Source: Leptospira_A sp046736045 (GTDB lineage: Bacteria > Spirochaetota > Leptospiria > Leptospirales > Leptospiraceae). From it: a stretch of 64,000 nucleotides of DNA. The notes under the pieces are model-generated. The model was given only the letters and a program-made list of their open reading frames with translations, was not told the DNA's origin and did not search any database. Shown piece by piece: positions 16,784-25,285 of this stretch. The position numbers and the translations under genes were made by a program. Where the stretch lies: the NCBI RefSeq assembly GCF_046736045.1, contig NZ_CP177134.1, positions 2,046,001 through 2,110,000 of the forward strand, written 5' to 3'. Within the stretch, counting starts at the first letter, position 1. Each line of letters starts with the position of its first letter.

Positions 16784-18676
16784 TTAAACCGACAGAACTA
16801 CGCTTCCGAATGCTGGTAATTCTATTTCTATATTATCTTTTTTTGCGGATAATTCCAAATCAACAATGGTTCCCGTCCAATAATCAAGATAGGGTGCTTT
16901 GGATTTGATTGTAAATGGCAGACGGATCTTTATTTTTTTTGTTGTTTCATCCGGATTCCAAATTCCCAGAAAACCGGCAGGGTTGTACATCGCGTGAGGG
17001 AAATCTTCTTCGAAAATTCCAATCGGAATCGGAGTATGTGCTTGGCAATCTGCGTTCAGTTGGAATGCTTTTTTGAGTAGTTGCAATCGTTCCGGTTCCA
17101 ACTTTGTCAGATCATCGGAAACTAACAACATTCCTCCGGAGAGGGCCATAATGGATGCCATCAGAACCGTTTGGCTTTCGTTCATTTTGTTCTTTTTTTT
17201 ACGGACGAGAAGACAGTCCGGATCGTTTAACCAGAGATTGCGATGCATGGATGCACGTGTTAGATCATTGGTCAAAGCGGTTTTTGTAGAGAGCGCGTTT
17301 CTATCTTTTAAAAACACCCTGAGCTTTTCCTGATTCCAAAAAGGTGTAACATCGCATGAAATACGCATTCCGTCAAAAAATCCTACGGAAGGCAACATAG
17401 GTGCCCCGCATCCGAGTAAAAAAGTATTTTTGCCGACTGTTTTTCTTATGAGATGCAATGCTTCCATATAACGAGCTTGAGGTGACAGACTTTTTTTATA
17501 AAGTTCTCCAGGAAGCAATCCCGCGTATAAAAAATCCAATTTCAAATAGGAGTATCCCCATTCTTTTACAAGAGTTGAAAATACTTTTTCCAAATAAGAA
17601 AGTGAAGTGGGATGGGTGATATCAAGTGCATAGGTTGCATCCAAACCCCATAACGGTTGATAGAGGGCGGGAACAGGTTTGCCGTTTTCGTCTTTTAAGA
17701 TAGCTTCGGGGTATTTTCTGAAAAATTCCGATTTTTTCCGTACCAAAAAAGGAGCGAGCCATATTCCGGGTTTTAATCCTACCCGTTTGATTTCATCCGC
17801 AAGAATTCGCATTCCTCCCGGAAATTTATCATTGGGAACAAGCCAGTCTCCGATTTCCTTTTGGTATCCGTCATCAATTTGGAAAAATTCAATCGGTAGG
17901 TTTTGTTCTCTAACTTTTGCTAGGTTTTCTAAAATGTTTTTTTGGCTGATTTTGGTATAATAATAATACCATGAACACCAGCCTGTGGGCACTTTTTTGG
18001 GGAAAACAGGAGTTCCTAATTTTTCTCCCAATGTTTCAAAATAGGATGCCAATTTTTTTTCAGGATCTTTTGCAAAGGATTCGATTTTGATTTTGGAAAT
18101 GGCGAGTTTTGCATTGGGACGAAGATCGGGTAAACAGTAAAAATCATAAATGGCGGAAATTCTGCCGATTTCACCCGAATTTGTTAGGCGGACATCGAAC
18201 TTGATTCCGAATTCTCCCCGGTCCAATGAAGCGAGTAACAATCCGTGCTGATTATAATTGGAATATAATAATGCAAAGTATTCCGAAATGTACTGCCCCG
18301 GTTTAGATGCATGTTTTGAATAAATATTTTCCTGGGAGTATTGTAAAAAAGCAAGTCTCGGGGAACGATCTTCCTCTTCGGCCTTCATTTTTTTTGAAAG
18401 AGACCAGGACTGGTATCCGTGTTGGAATAATTGAAAACCGTTTCCATCCAAATGTGCATCCAGGGACAATTCCAGGAAATCGATGGAAAAGCCGACTTCG
18501 GGCCTGGTGGATTCTCTCCAGATGAGTTTGGGGGAAAGGTGGTTTTCCGCCTTACTTACGGAAGTGGATGCAATCTGAAGTTCGAACTTTTTACATTCGC
18601 TGACGAATAGACCTGGTTTTGTCGGAAGAAATGAGGATAGGGTAATGGAATCGTAAACTCTGTATTGAATTTTCAT
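16784..18676 (-). CDS. GH36-type alpha-galactosidase
   Basis: This 630-residue protein matches clan GH-D/GH36 enzymes, which release terminal alpha-galactose. Visible signatures are Gly-Trp-Cys-Ser-Trp-Tyr near residue 233, Phe-Gln-Ile-Asp-Asp-Gly-Tyr near 270, Lys-Leu-Asp-Phe-Leu-Tyr near 380 with the predicted nucleophile Asp, and Arg-Ile-Ser-Cys-Asp-Val-Thr near 440 with the predicted acid/base Asp. There is an N-terminal beta domain and a C-terminal beta-sandwich. No signal peptide is seen, so it is probably cytoplasmic. It stands alone with no sugar transporter nearby, which is notable because Leptospira mainly use fatty acids. Confidence 0.88.
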   Translation of the reverse strand: MKIQYRVYDSITLSSFLPTKPGLFVSECKKFELQIASTSVSKAENHLSPKLIWRESTRPEVGFSIDFLELSLDAHLDGNGFQLFQHGYQSWSLSKKMKAEEEDRSPRLAFLQYSQENIYSKHASKPGQYISEYFALLYSNYNQHGLLLASLDRGEFGIKFDVRLTNSGEIGRISAIYDFYCLPDLRPNAKLAISKIKIESFAKDPEKKLASYFETLGEKLGTPVFPKKVPTGWCSWYYYYTKISQKNILENLAKVREQNLPIEFFQIDDGYQKEIGDWLVPNDKFPGGMRILADEIKRVGLKPGIWLAPFLVRKKSEFFRKYPEAILKDENGKPVPALYQPLWGLDATYALDITHPTSLSYLEKVFSTLVKEWGYSYLKLDFLYAGLLPGELYKKSLSPQARYMEALHLIRKTVGKNTFLLGCGAPMLPSVGFFDGMRISCDVTPFWNQEKLRVFLKDRNALSTKTALTNDLTRASMHRNLWLNDPDCLLVRKKKNKMNESQTVLMASIMALSGGMLLVSDDLTKLEPERLQLLKKAFQLNADCQAHTPIPIGIFEEDFPHAMYNPAGFLGIWNPDETTKKIKIRLPFTIKSKAPYLDYWTGTIVDLELSAKKDNIEIELPAFGSVVLSV

Positions 18677-18730
18677 TTAGGAAAAATCTATTTGATGATT
18701 TAGATAGGACTGAATCTATAGTAAGCCATT

Positions 18731-19369
18731 ATGACCCAAAAACGTTCAAGTATAAAACCAGTAGTCTTTCAAGGTGACTTAAGCGATGAGTTTTTCGATG
18801 CCTTCAGAAAAGATGATCGATTGGCGATTGACTGTGAAATGATGGGATTAAATCCCAGACGTGACAGACTCTGTGTAGTACAAATCGGCGACTCTAAAAA
18901 CAGAGTGGCGCTCGTTCAGATACTTCCCGGCCAAACGGAAGCACCCAAAATCCAAAAATTATTCGAATCCAAAGAGATTGTTAAAGTTTTTCATTTTGCC
19001 CGTATGGATCTTACTTTCCTCCGCGCCCGTTTGGGGATCAAAGTACAAAGTGTATTTTGCACAAAGATAGGAAGCAAACTTGCCCGCACATATACCGACA
19101 AACACGGATTAAAAGAACTCATTCGTGAGTTTTTTGAAGAGAACATCGATAAAAAAAACCAATCCTCGGATTGGGGTAAAAAAATTCTCACGAAAGATCA
19201 GGTAGATTATGCGTCTACTGATGTTCGGTTTTTAATTTCTTTGGAACAAATCCTGACAGAGATGATGATTCGTGAAAACAGATTTGAAATCGCACAAAAA
19301 TGTTTTAACTTTCTGGAAACCCAGGTGGAACTGGATCTACTCGAAGTTCCCAATATATTCGAACATTGA
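18731..19369 (+). CDS. Short RNase D-type 3'-5' exonuclease
   Basis: This 212-residue DEDDy exonuclease has all three Exo motifs. These are Ile-Asp-Cys-Glu near residue 34, Phe-His-Phe-Ala-Arg-Met-Asp near 92, and Tyr-Ala-Ser-Thr-Asp near 158 with the Tyr/Asp pair. It lacks the HRDC domains of full-length RNase D, so it is a compact form acting on RNA 3' ends. Its stop codon overlaps the radA start (TGATG), so the two are cotranscribed. Confidence 0.88.
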   Translation: MTQKRSSIKPVVFQGDLSDEFFDAFRKDDRLAIDCEMMGLNPRRDRLCVVQIGDSKNRVALVQILPGQTEAPKIQKLFESKEIVKVFHFARMDLTFLRARLGIKVQSVFCTKIGSKLARTYTDKHGLKELIREFFEENIDKKNQSSDWGKKILTKDQVDYASTDVRFLISLEQILTEMMIRENRFEIAQKCFNFLETQVELDLLEVPNIFEH

Positions 19370-20742
19370 TGGCAAAAAAGCCCCCTGCAAAAATCTTTAT
19401 CTGTAAATCCTGCGGAGCGCAGTCCCAAAGATGGGCCGGCAAATGTTCCGAATGCGGAGAATGGAATAACATAGAGGAATTGGTTGGAAATGGGGGAGCC
19501 AGGTTTGAAGCTCCTGTCCTCCCTCGTCCACAAGATAGGCGCTATGCGGTTCCGGTTCCCATCACTCAGGTGGAAGAATCCAAATGGGACAGGATTTCCA
19601 CGGGATTGTCCGAGATTGATTTAGTGTTAGGTGGTGGTATCGTTCCGGGGAGTCTGATTCTGATCGGGGGTGAGCCAGGTGTAGGCAAGTCGACTCTTGT
19701 GCTTGAGATGGCACGTGAGATTGTGCGGACGGGAAAGGTTCTTTATATTTCGGGAGAAGAGTCCGCTGCACAAATTGCACTTAGGGCAAAACGTATGGGG
19801 ATTGAAGATAAAAATTTACTTCTATCTTCCGAAATTTATGCAGAGAACATCGCTGCAATGCTTGCGGATACAAATCCGATCGTTCTATTTGTGGATTCCA
19901 TTCAAACGATTCTGAAAGAAAGCCTGGTCAATCAAGCGGGAACCGTTACGCAATTGCGTGAGTCCACCCAAGTCTTTTTGGAAACTGCGAAACGATCCGG
20001 CATTCCTATTTTTCTCACAGGACATATCACGAAAGAGGGACTCATCGCAGGCCCGAAAGTATTGGAACATTTGGTAGATACCGTTTTGTATTTCGAGGGA
20101 GACAGGGTGAATTATTACCGTATCCTTCGTGCAGTAAAGAATCGATTCGGCGCGGTAGGTGATACCGCTATTTTTGAAATGGTAGCCGGTGGATTGAAAC
20201 AAGTCACGGATAGAAATAGTTTGTTCGTGACTTCTCATTCGGAAGATAGATCGGGTAGTGTGATTTCTTCCGTAATGGAAGGTTCCCGCGCCATTGCAGT
20301 GGAAGTTCAGGCTTTGGTCACCAAATCTTCGTTTGGTCAAGCTAGAAGAATGGCGGAAGGTCTGGACAATCGCAGGGTGATATTACTTGCCGCTGTTCTC
20401 GAAAAATATCTGGGGTTAACACTTTCCCAGTCTGATATTTTCAGCAATCTGGCAGGAGGTCTTACCATTGACGAACCGAGCTTGGATCTTGCCATTGCTG
20501 TTGCAATCGGCTCTTCATTCAAAGAGAGAGTTGCACCACGTAACACAGCTTATTTGGGAGAAGTCGGCCTTTCGGGAGAAGTTCGTCCCATCGGGCAAAT
20601 GGCACTTCGTTTGAAAGCACTTGTCGGTGTGGGAATTGATTCGGTAGTCATTCCTTTGGGGAATAAAGAAGAAGCGATTTCACTGTTTCCAACAAACAAG
20701 ATCAAGGCGATCGGCCATTTGAAAGATCTGGGTGATTGGTAA
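19369..20742 (+). CDS. radA: DNA repair protein RadA
   Basis: This 457-residue RecA-related ATPase promotes branch migration in recombinational repair. It shows an N-terminal C4 zinc finger (Cys-Lys-Ser-Cys and Cys-Ser-Glu-Cys), a Walker A Gly-Gly-Glu-Pro-Gly-Val-Gly-Lys-Ser-Thr near residue 101, the RadA-specific Lys-Asn-Arg-Phe-Gly motif near 258, and a Lon-like C-terminal domain. The ATG at 19369 overlaps the exonuclease stop and is preferred over TTG 19366. Confidence 0.96.
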   Translation: MAKKPPAKIFICKSCGAQSQRWAGKCSECGEWNNIEELVGNGGARFEAPVLPRPQDRRYAVPVPITQVEESKWDRISTGLSEIDLVLGGGIVPGSLILIGGEPGVGKSTLVLEMAREIVRTGKVLYISGEESAAQIALRAKRMGIEDKNLLLSSEIYAENIAAMLADTNPIVLFVDSIQTILKESLVNQAGTVTQLRESTQVFLETAKRSGIPIFLTGHITKEGLIAGPKVLEHLVDTVLYFEGDRVNYYRILRAVKNRFGAVGDTAIFEMVAGGLKQVTDRNSLFVTSHSEDRSGSVISSVMEGSRAIAVEVQALVTKSSFGQARRMAEGLDNRRVILLAAVLEKYLGLTLSQSDIFSNLAGGLTIDEPSLDLAIAVAIGSSFKERVAPRNTAYLGEVGLSGEVRPIGQMALRLKALVGVGIDSVVIPLGNKEEAISLFPTNKIKAIGHLKDLGDW

Positions 20743-21074
20743 AACTTTTTATCGTAAAGAAAATACCGAAAATCCGGTTTATCTTTAAAAATAATACGGA
20801 TAATTGTCTTTGCAGTTCTAAAGATCCTTCCTCGCCACCATTCGGCTGGTTATAAAAGAACAAAGATCAATAAGAAATTTATAGACAACTGTCGATTAAT
20901 TTGCTGAATAATAGTACGTTTTGTTCTTGTTGAATGGCGTTCTTTTGTCATTTTACTCTTAAGTTTTTCAATTTAGAGATAATTTGAAAAATACTCCAAT
21001 TTTTATCAAATGAATTGACAGAAATTTACATCATTGTCACATATTTGACAACTGAAAGGTAAAGGAACAGCCAT
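20743..21074 (+). promoter_or_regulatory. Promoter region of the first lipase
   Basis: A 332-base gap with no gene. The last 120 bases (from 20957) are nearly repeated in front of the second lipase. A TTGACA at 21015-21020 is followed 17-19 bases later by CACATA/CATATT, a plausible -10. The ribosome site AAAGGAA precedes ATG 21075. The first 200 bases show nothing recognisable. Confidence 0.55.
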
Positions 21075-21986
21075 ATGAAAACAAAATTAGTTACAGGGAT
21101 TTTCGCCCTCTTTCTCGCAATCCCCTCATCGGGATTATTTGCAGGTCCATTGGATGGTCAGTGCATCGCACTCGTACACGGAATCTTAGGATTCGATGAT
21201 ACCAAAGGTCTCGCAGCAGGTTTGGTAAAGTATTGGGGTGGATTGGATGCTTACCTCAGAACTCAAGGCGCGAAAGTAACTACTCCTGGTAGTTCCGCAG
21301 CCAACAGCGTTCCTGTTCGTGCTGAACAAATTCAGTCTGCTGTAACTTCTTGGATGAGCTCTAACGGTTGTTCTAAGGTTCAGTTGGTAGGTCACTCACA
21401 AGGCGGACTTGTAGTTCGTTATATGGTAAAAAACCTGAACTTTGCAAGCAAAACTGCGACTGTAACTACTGTTGATTCTCTTCATAAAGGTGCTCCTCTT
21501 GCTGATATCGTTCTCGGTGCGATTCCTTCCTGGTTACAACCTTTCGCAAACTCAGCACTCAGCTTACTCGCTAAACTTGTTTACCGTGACGGTCGTCCTC
21601 AAGACGTGATCGCAATGGGTAAATCTTTGACTGTAAGTTATGTAAATAGTTTTAATACATCCACTCCAAACGTTTCCGGATTGAAATACTATTCTTATGG
21701 AAATGCGATGGCTTGGGCTGATTTGATCCAACACCCTCTTATGGCACTCACTCACCCGATTACTTGGGCAGGTGGAATTTATTACGGATTAGGCGGAGCA
21801 AATGACGGTGTGGTTCCATTGACTTCACAAAAATGGGGAACTTACAAAGGGGAAGCTTCTTCTTATTGGTTTGCAACAGGTATTGATCACTTACAAGCAA
21901 CTAACTTCGAATGGAGCGGCCAAACTTATTTCGACGTGAATGGTTGGTATTTGAACATTGCAAAGAACGCGAAAGCGGCTCTTTAA
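21075..21986 (+). CDS. Secreted triacylglycerol lipase, copy 1
   Basis: This 303-residue alpha/beta hydrolase resembles Pseudomonas-type (family I) true lipases. A signal peptide ends near Leu-Phe-Ala-Gly. The oxyanion-hole motif Leu-Val-His-Gly-Ile-Leu-Gly-Phe comes next. The nucleophile Ser is in Gly-His-Ser-Gln-Gly near residue 110, the acid Asp probably in Gly-Ala-Asn-Asp-Gly near 250, and the His in Gly-Ile-Asp-His-Leu near 280. Only two cysteines remain after the signal peptide, so one disulfide is possible. It is expected to be exported and to hydrolyse triglycerides, supplying fatty acids. It is the first of a tandem pair followed by a probable foldase. Confidence 0.9.
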   Translation: MKTKLVTGIFALFLAIPSSGLFAGPLDGQCIALVHGILGFDDTKGLAAGLVKYWGGLDAYLRTQGAKVTTPGSSAANSVPVRAEQIQSAVTSWMSSNGCSKVQLVGHSQGGLVVRYMVKNLNFASKTATVTTVDSLHKGAPLADIVLGAIPSWLQPFANSALSLLAKLVYRDGRPQDVIAMGKSLTVSYVNSFNTSTPNVSGLKYYSYGNAMAWADLIQHPLMALTHPITWAGGIYYGLGGANDGVVPLTSQKWGTYKGEASSYWFATGIDHLQATNFEWSGQTYFDVNGWYLNIAKNAKAAL

Positions 21987-22017
21987 TCACTCACAAAAAA
22001 GATTGGATTAGAAAGAT

Positions 22018-22047
22018 AAGGTTGTGCTGCAAGGCACAGCCTTTTTT
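22018..22047 (+). terminator. Rho-independent terminator of lipase copy 1
   Basis: GGTTGTGC (22020-22027) pairs with GCACAGCC (22034-22041), flanked by A/T pairs and followed by a run of six T and further T. It is a standard intrinsic terminator. Confidence 0.85.
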
Positions 22048-22214
22048 GTTTTTATCCTTCGTTCTGATTGAATGGCAATCTATTGTTATTCGGTTCTTAA
22101 GTTTTTCAATTTAGAGATAATTTGAAAAATCTTCCAAATTTTATGAAATTAATTGACAGGAATTTACATCATTGTCATATATTTGCCAACTTGAAAGGTA
22201 AAGGAACAGCCTAT

Positions 22215-23126
22215 ATGAAAACAAAATTAGTTACAGGGATTTTCGCCCTCTTTCTCGCAATCCCCTCATCGGGATTATTTGCAGGTCCATTGGATGGTCA
22301 GTGCATCGCACTCGTACATGGAATCTTAGGATTCGATGATACCAAAGGTCTTGCAGCAGGTTTGGTAAAGTATTGGGGTGGATTGGATGGTTATTTAAGA
22401 ACTCAAGGTGCGAAAGTAACTACTCCTGGTAGTTCCGCAGCCAACAGTGTTCCTGTTCGTGCTGAACAAATTCAGTCTGCTGTAACTTCTTGGATGAGCT
22501 CTAACGGTTGTTCTAAGGTTCAGTTGGTAGGTCACTCACAAGGCGGACTTGTAGTTCGTTATATGGTAAAAAACCTGAACTTTGCAAGCAAAACTGCGAC
22601 TGTGACTACTGTTGATTCTCTTCATAAAGGTGCTCCTCTTGCTGATATCGTTTTAACCGTGATTCCTTCCTGGTTGCAGCCTTTTACAAACTCAGCACTG
22701 AGTTTGCTTGCCAAGCTACTTTACCGTGATGGTCGTCCTCAAGACGTGATCGCTATGGGTAAATCTTTGACTGTAAGTTATGTAAATAGTTTTAATACAT
22801 CCACTCCAAACGTTTCCGGATTGAAATACTATTCTTACGGAAATGCGATGGCTTGGGCTGATCCGATCCAACATCCTCTTATGGCACTCACTCACCCGAT
22901 TACTTGGGCAGGCGGGATCTATTACGGATTAGGCGGAGCGAATGACGGCGTGGTTCCATTGACTTCACAAAAATGGGGAACTTACAAAGGAGAGGCTCCT
23001 TCTTATCTGCTTGCAACCGGAATCGATCACTTGCAAGCAACTAACTTCGAATGGAGCGGCCAAACTTATTTCGACGTGAATGGTTGGTATTTGAACATCG
23101 CAAAGAACGCAAAAGCGGCTCTTTAA
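22215..23126 (+). CDS. Secreted triacylglycerol lipase, copy 2
   Basis: This 303-residue protein differs from the first copy at only nine positions. The substitutions cluster around residues 168-192, 221 and 267-271; these include Trp-Phe to Leu-Leu near the C-terminal catalytic His, so substrate preference may differ. All catalytic motifs (Gly-His-Ser-Gln-Gly, Gly-Ala-Asn-Asp-Gly, Ile-Asp-His) are kept. ATG 22215 with ribosome site AAAGGAA matches the first copy; an upstream in-frame ATG at 22122 lies in the duplicated promoter and is rejected. The foldase gene follows after a terminator hairpin. Confidence 0.9.
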   Translation: MKTKLVTGIFALFLAIPSSGLFAGPLDGQCIALVHGILGFDDTKGLAAGLVKYWGGLDGYLRTQGAKVTTPGSSAANSVPVRAEQIQSAVTSWMSSNGCSKVQLVGHSQGGLVVRYMVKNLNFASKTATVTTVDSLHKGAPLADIVLTVIPSWLQPFTNSALSLLAKLLYRDGRPQDVIAMGKSLTVSYVNSFNTSTPNVSGLKYYSYGNAMAWADPIQHPLMALTHPITWAGGIYYGLGGANDGVVPLTSQKWGTYKGEAPSYLLATGIDHLQATNFEWSGQTYFDVNGWYLNIAKNAKAAL

Positions 23127-23155
23127 TCATTTTTTCAAAGAAGATACAAAAAGAT

Positions 23156-23185
23156 AAGGTTGTGCTGTAAAGCATGACCTTTTTT
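23156..23185 (+). terminator. Rho-independent terminator of lipase copy 2
   Basis: AAGGTTGTGCT (23156-23166) pairs with AGCATGACCTT (23171-23181) with two G-T pairs and a GTAA loop, then a T-run. It sits 14 bases before the foldase gene, so foldase expression would depend on read-through or its own promoter. Confidence 0.8.
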
Positions 23186-23199
23186 ATTTAAAAGGATAT

Positions 23200-24231
23200 A
23201 TGGATAAAAAAAATATTTTCATCATCAGTGGTCTCGCACTAGTCGTAGTTATTTCTGTTTTTTTTCTTACTAAAAAGTTCGGATCATCTTCAAAAGATAG
23301 CTCCGGTTATACGGAGTCCGGTGGAGCGGACGGTAGCTCCGATCCGAATTTGAACCCACTGGGAACTTCTTCTCAGTTTTGGGATGAGGCACTTTCGCCT
23401 TTCCGTGATGAGGAAAGAAAAAGTTATCTGGAATTGGTAGGTGATCTTCAATCGGGTAAAATCAATTTTGTTTGGGAAATTTGGGCACTCCGACGTAAAT
23501 GCGATTCCAGTTATAAAGCGGAACAGTGCAATGCGATTTTACTCGCTTACGTAGATGCCAATTATGAAAGTCCTGACAAAGAGAAGATAAAGGATCTATT
23601 TGAAAGTTATTTCAAATATGAAAGTGCCATTCATCAATTGGATATTCCAGCAAGCACAAGTTTTGAGGATAAGTATGAAATTCTCAAGGCAAAAAGAAAA
23701 CAAATATTAGGTGATGAAAAGGAAGAACTTATTTTCGGAATGGAAGAATCTCAAGTTCAGTTTATGGAAGGTTCCAGAAATTTCATCGTCTCCTCCAAGA
23801 ACATGAGTCCGGAAGATCGGGTTCGCAAGTATCAAGATCTCAAAAAAAAGACCTATGGTTCTTATTACGAGTCAGTAGTGAGCAGAGAAGATAAATTTGA
23901 TCATTACCAAACCGAATTGGAATTGAGAGACAGAGAACTTGCAGGACTGAATGCCGAAGAAAAAGAAAAAAAATTGGCTGTGCTTGAAACCAAATATTTT
24001 GGAAAAGAAAGAGCGGCTGCCATGGCAAAGGTTCGTAAAGACGAAGTGGATGAAAAAAATAGAATTTCCGATTATGAAAAACAGGAAAAAGAATTTTTAT
24101 CTCATAATTCCAATCTAAGTGCTTCCGAGAAAGAAAAAAAATTGAGAGAGATTCGTGTGAAAATTTTGGGTGAAGAAGAAGCGGACGCTTACGCCCGCCG
24201 TGCCCAATTGGAACAAGAAACTAAGGATTAG
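23200..24231 (+). CDS. Probable lipase-specific foldase (Lif / lipase chaperone)
   Basis: This 343-residue protein has one N-terminal membrane anchor (residues about 5-23), a Ser/Gly linker, and then a long, charged, all-helical domain. The helical pattern matches lipase chaperones: Leu-Arg-Arg-Lys near the start, Ile-Phe-Gly-Met-Glu-Glu-Ser-Gln-Val-Gln-Phe in the middle, Ser-Pro-Glu-Asp-Arg, and repeated Lys-Tyr-Phe-Gly-Lys-Glu-Arg-Ala and Ile-Leu-Gly-Glu-Glu-Glu-Ala units near the end. Position directly after two family I lipases fits a foldase that activates them in the periplasm. The canonical chaperone motif near the N-terminus is weak here, so the call is inference from layout plus context. 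Confidence 0.68.
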   Translation: MDKKNIFIISGLALVVVISVFFLTKKFGSSSKDSSGYTESGGADGSSDPNLNPLGTSSQFWDEALSPFRDEERKSYLELVGDLQSGKINFVWEIWALRRKCDSSYKAEQCNAILLAYVDANYESPDKEKIKDLFESYFKYESAIHQLDIPASTSFEDKYEILKAKRKQILGDEKEELIFGMEESQVQFMEGSRNFIVSSKNMSPEDRVRKYQDLKKKTYGSYYESVVSREDKFDHYQTELELRDRELAGLNAEEKEKKLAVLETKYFGKERAAAMAKVRKDEVDEKNRISDYEKQEKEFLSHNSNLSASEKEKKLREIRVKILGEEEADAYARRAQLEQETKD

Positions 24232-25186
24232 TTTGTTTGGATCTGTCCTGATCCTTTTCTTTTTTATAATCTTCGTAAGCATCAAGAGTGTCGGCATAAT
24301 CGTTGCCGGCATTCCATACGATAAAGCCGTGACCTTTCGAATCCTTTGCTCCTAACATCTGTACTTTGATATAATCTTGATAAGAGAGTCTGCTCGGGCC
24401 TATCATCATTTTGAATCCTTGAATCCATGCGATGGCGCGAGTTCCTGGCTTGGCTCTTTCTACTGTCAAATCCAATCCATCCTTGATCGTTCCGTACGGA
24501 TCCGCAACACGTTTGGTCAGTCCGTAAAAATGGGAAGGATACAACATAGGATAGAGACCGTTCAGATTTTCACTAAACGGTTCTACTTTTTGACCGATCA
24601 CATCATTTGCAATAAAAGGAACTCTTCCGAAAATATCAGCGCTCCAAATCACATCTGATCCGCAAACTTCTTTTGTTTTTTCTTTATGGTCGGAAATAAT
24701 CGAAAGTATACTTTCGTATCTTTTTTCATAACTCATCGAAAAATTCGTGCCGCCATCCGCATAACGAATGTAATCCAGTTGGATTTCTTTAAATCCGGCA
24801 AGGCAAGCAGTACGAATCGCTTTTTGAATGGAAAGCATTAAGGTTGGAGAAGGGGATTTTTCAATCAAACCTCCTTCAAAATTCACCACACGCGCGATCG
24901 GATAAATTCCACGACCTTTGAGATCATCGACTTGTTCTTTGGTGGGGGCGTGAGGTTGAATGTCCAGAACCGCCGCATTCATCCCTCTTTCCTGCATGGT
25001 TGTAAAAAGTACGTTCCAGAACTTTTTATCACGGATGGTTTTGGTGTTGATGTACAATCCTTCGATGAAGGCAGGAGCTTCCCCTGAATAGGACTTTGCA
25101 CTTCGGCTTTCTTGTGAACCAATTGTTGAGCAGAAACTGAACATAATGGAGATGAGTAGTAGTGATGTAGGGATCAGAAATTTCAT
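24221..25186 (-). CDS. Lipoprotein with a putative glycoside hydrolase-like TIM barrel (DUF4015-type)
   Basis: This 321-residue protein has a signal peptide ending in Met-Phe-Ser-Phe-Cys, with Cys19 as a lipidation candidate. The mature part shows barrel-like motifs: Asn-Ala-Ala-Val-Leu-Asp-Ile-Gln, Pro-Ile-Ala-Arg-Val-Val, Glu-Ile-Gln-Leu-Asp-Tyr-Ile-Arg-Tyr near residue 140, Asp-Ile-Phe-Gly, and Tyr-Pro-Met-Leu-Tyr-Pro-Ser-His. These are typical of the putative glycoside hydrolase family PF13200/DUF4015. The Asp in Leu-Asp-Tyr-Ile-Arg-Tyr is a likely catalytic residue. Substrate is unknown. It overlaps the convergent foldase gene by 11 bases. Confidence 0.75.
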   Translation of the reverse strand: MKFLIPTSLLLISIMFSFCSTIGSQESRSAKSYSGEAPAFIEGLYINTKTIRDKKFWNVLFTTMQERGMNAAVLDIQPHAPTKEQVDDLKGRGIYPIARVVNFEGGLIEKSPSPTLMLSIQKAIRTACLAGFKEIQLDYIRYADGGTNFSMSYEKRYESILSIISDHKEKTKEVCGSDVIWSADIFGRVPFIANDVIGQKVEPFSENLNGLYPMLYPSHFYGLTKRVADPYGTIKDGLDLTVERAKPGTRAIAWIQGFKMMIGPSRLSYQDYIKVQMLGAKDSKGHGFIVWNAGNDYADTLDAYEDYKKEKDQDRSKQTNP

Positions 25187-25285
25187 TGGCTGTTTTTTTA
25201 GTCAGTTTTAAGAATGGAATGGAAAATTCAATTCAATCGAATCATCGGATGAAAAAGTTTCAAAGATTTTATATAGCAGGTAAAC

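Larger units (their letters stand above)
20957..22051 (+). repeat. Tandem duplication unit, copy 1 (promoter, lipase, terminator)
   Basis: The segment from 20957 is repeated almost base for base from 22095. It covers the upstream promoter region, the entire lipase gene and the terminator hairpin. The offset is 1138-1140 bases, with a small indel before the start codon. Confidence 0.9.
22095..23188 (+). repeat. Tandem duplication unit, copy 2
   Basis: Second copy of the lipase unit, including a promoter with TTGACA, the gene and a diverged terminator hairpin. Confidence 0.9.

Noticed and set aside
22122..22214. In-frame ATG 22122 as start of lipase copy 2
   Set aside because: It lies in the duplicated promoter region; copy 1 has no equivalent start, and the signal peptide begins at 22215.
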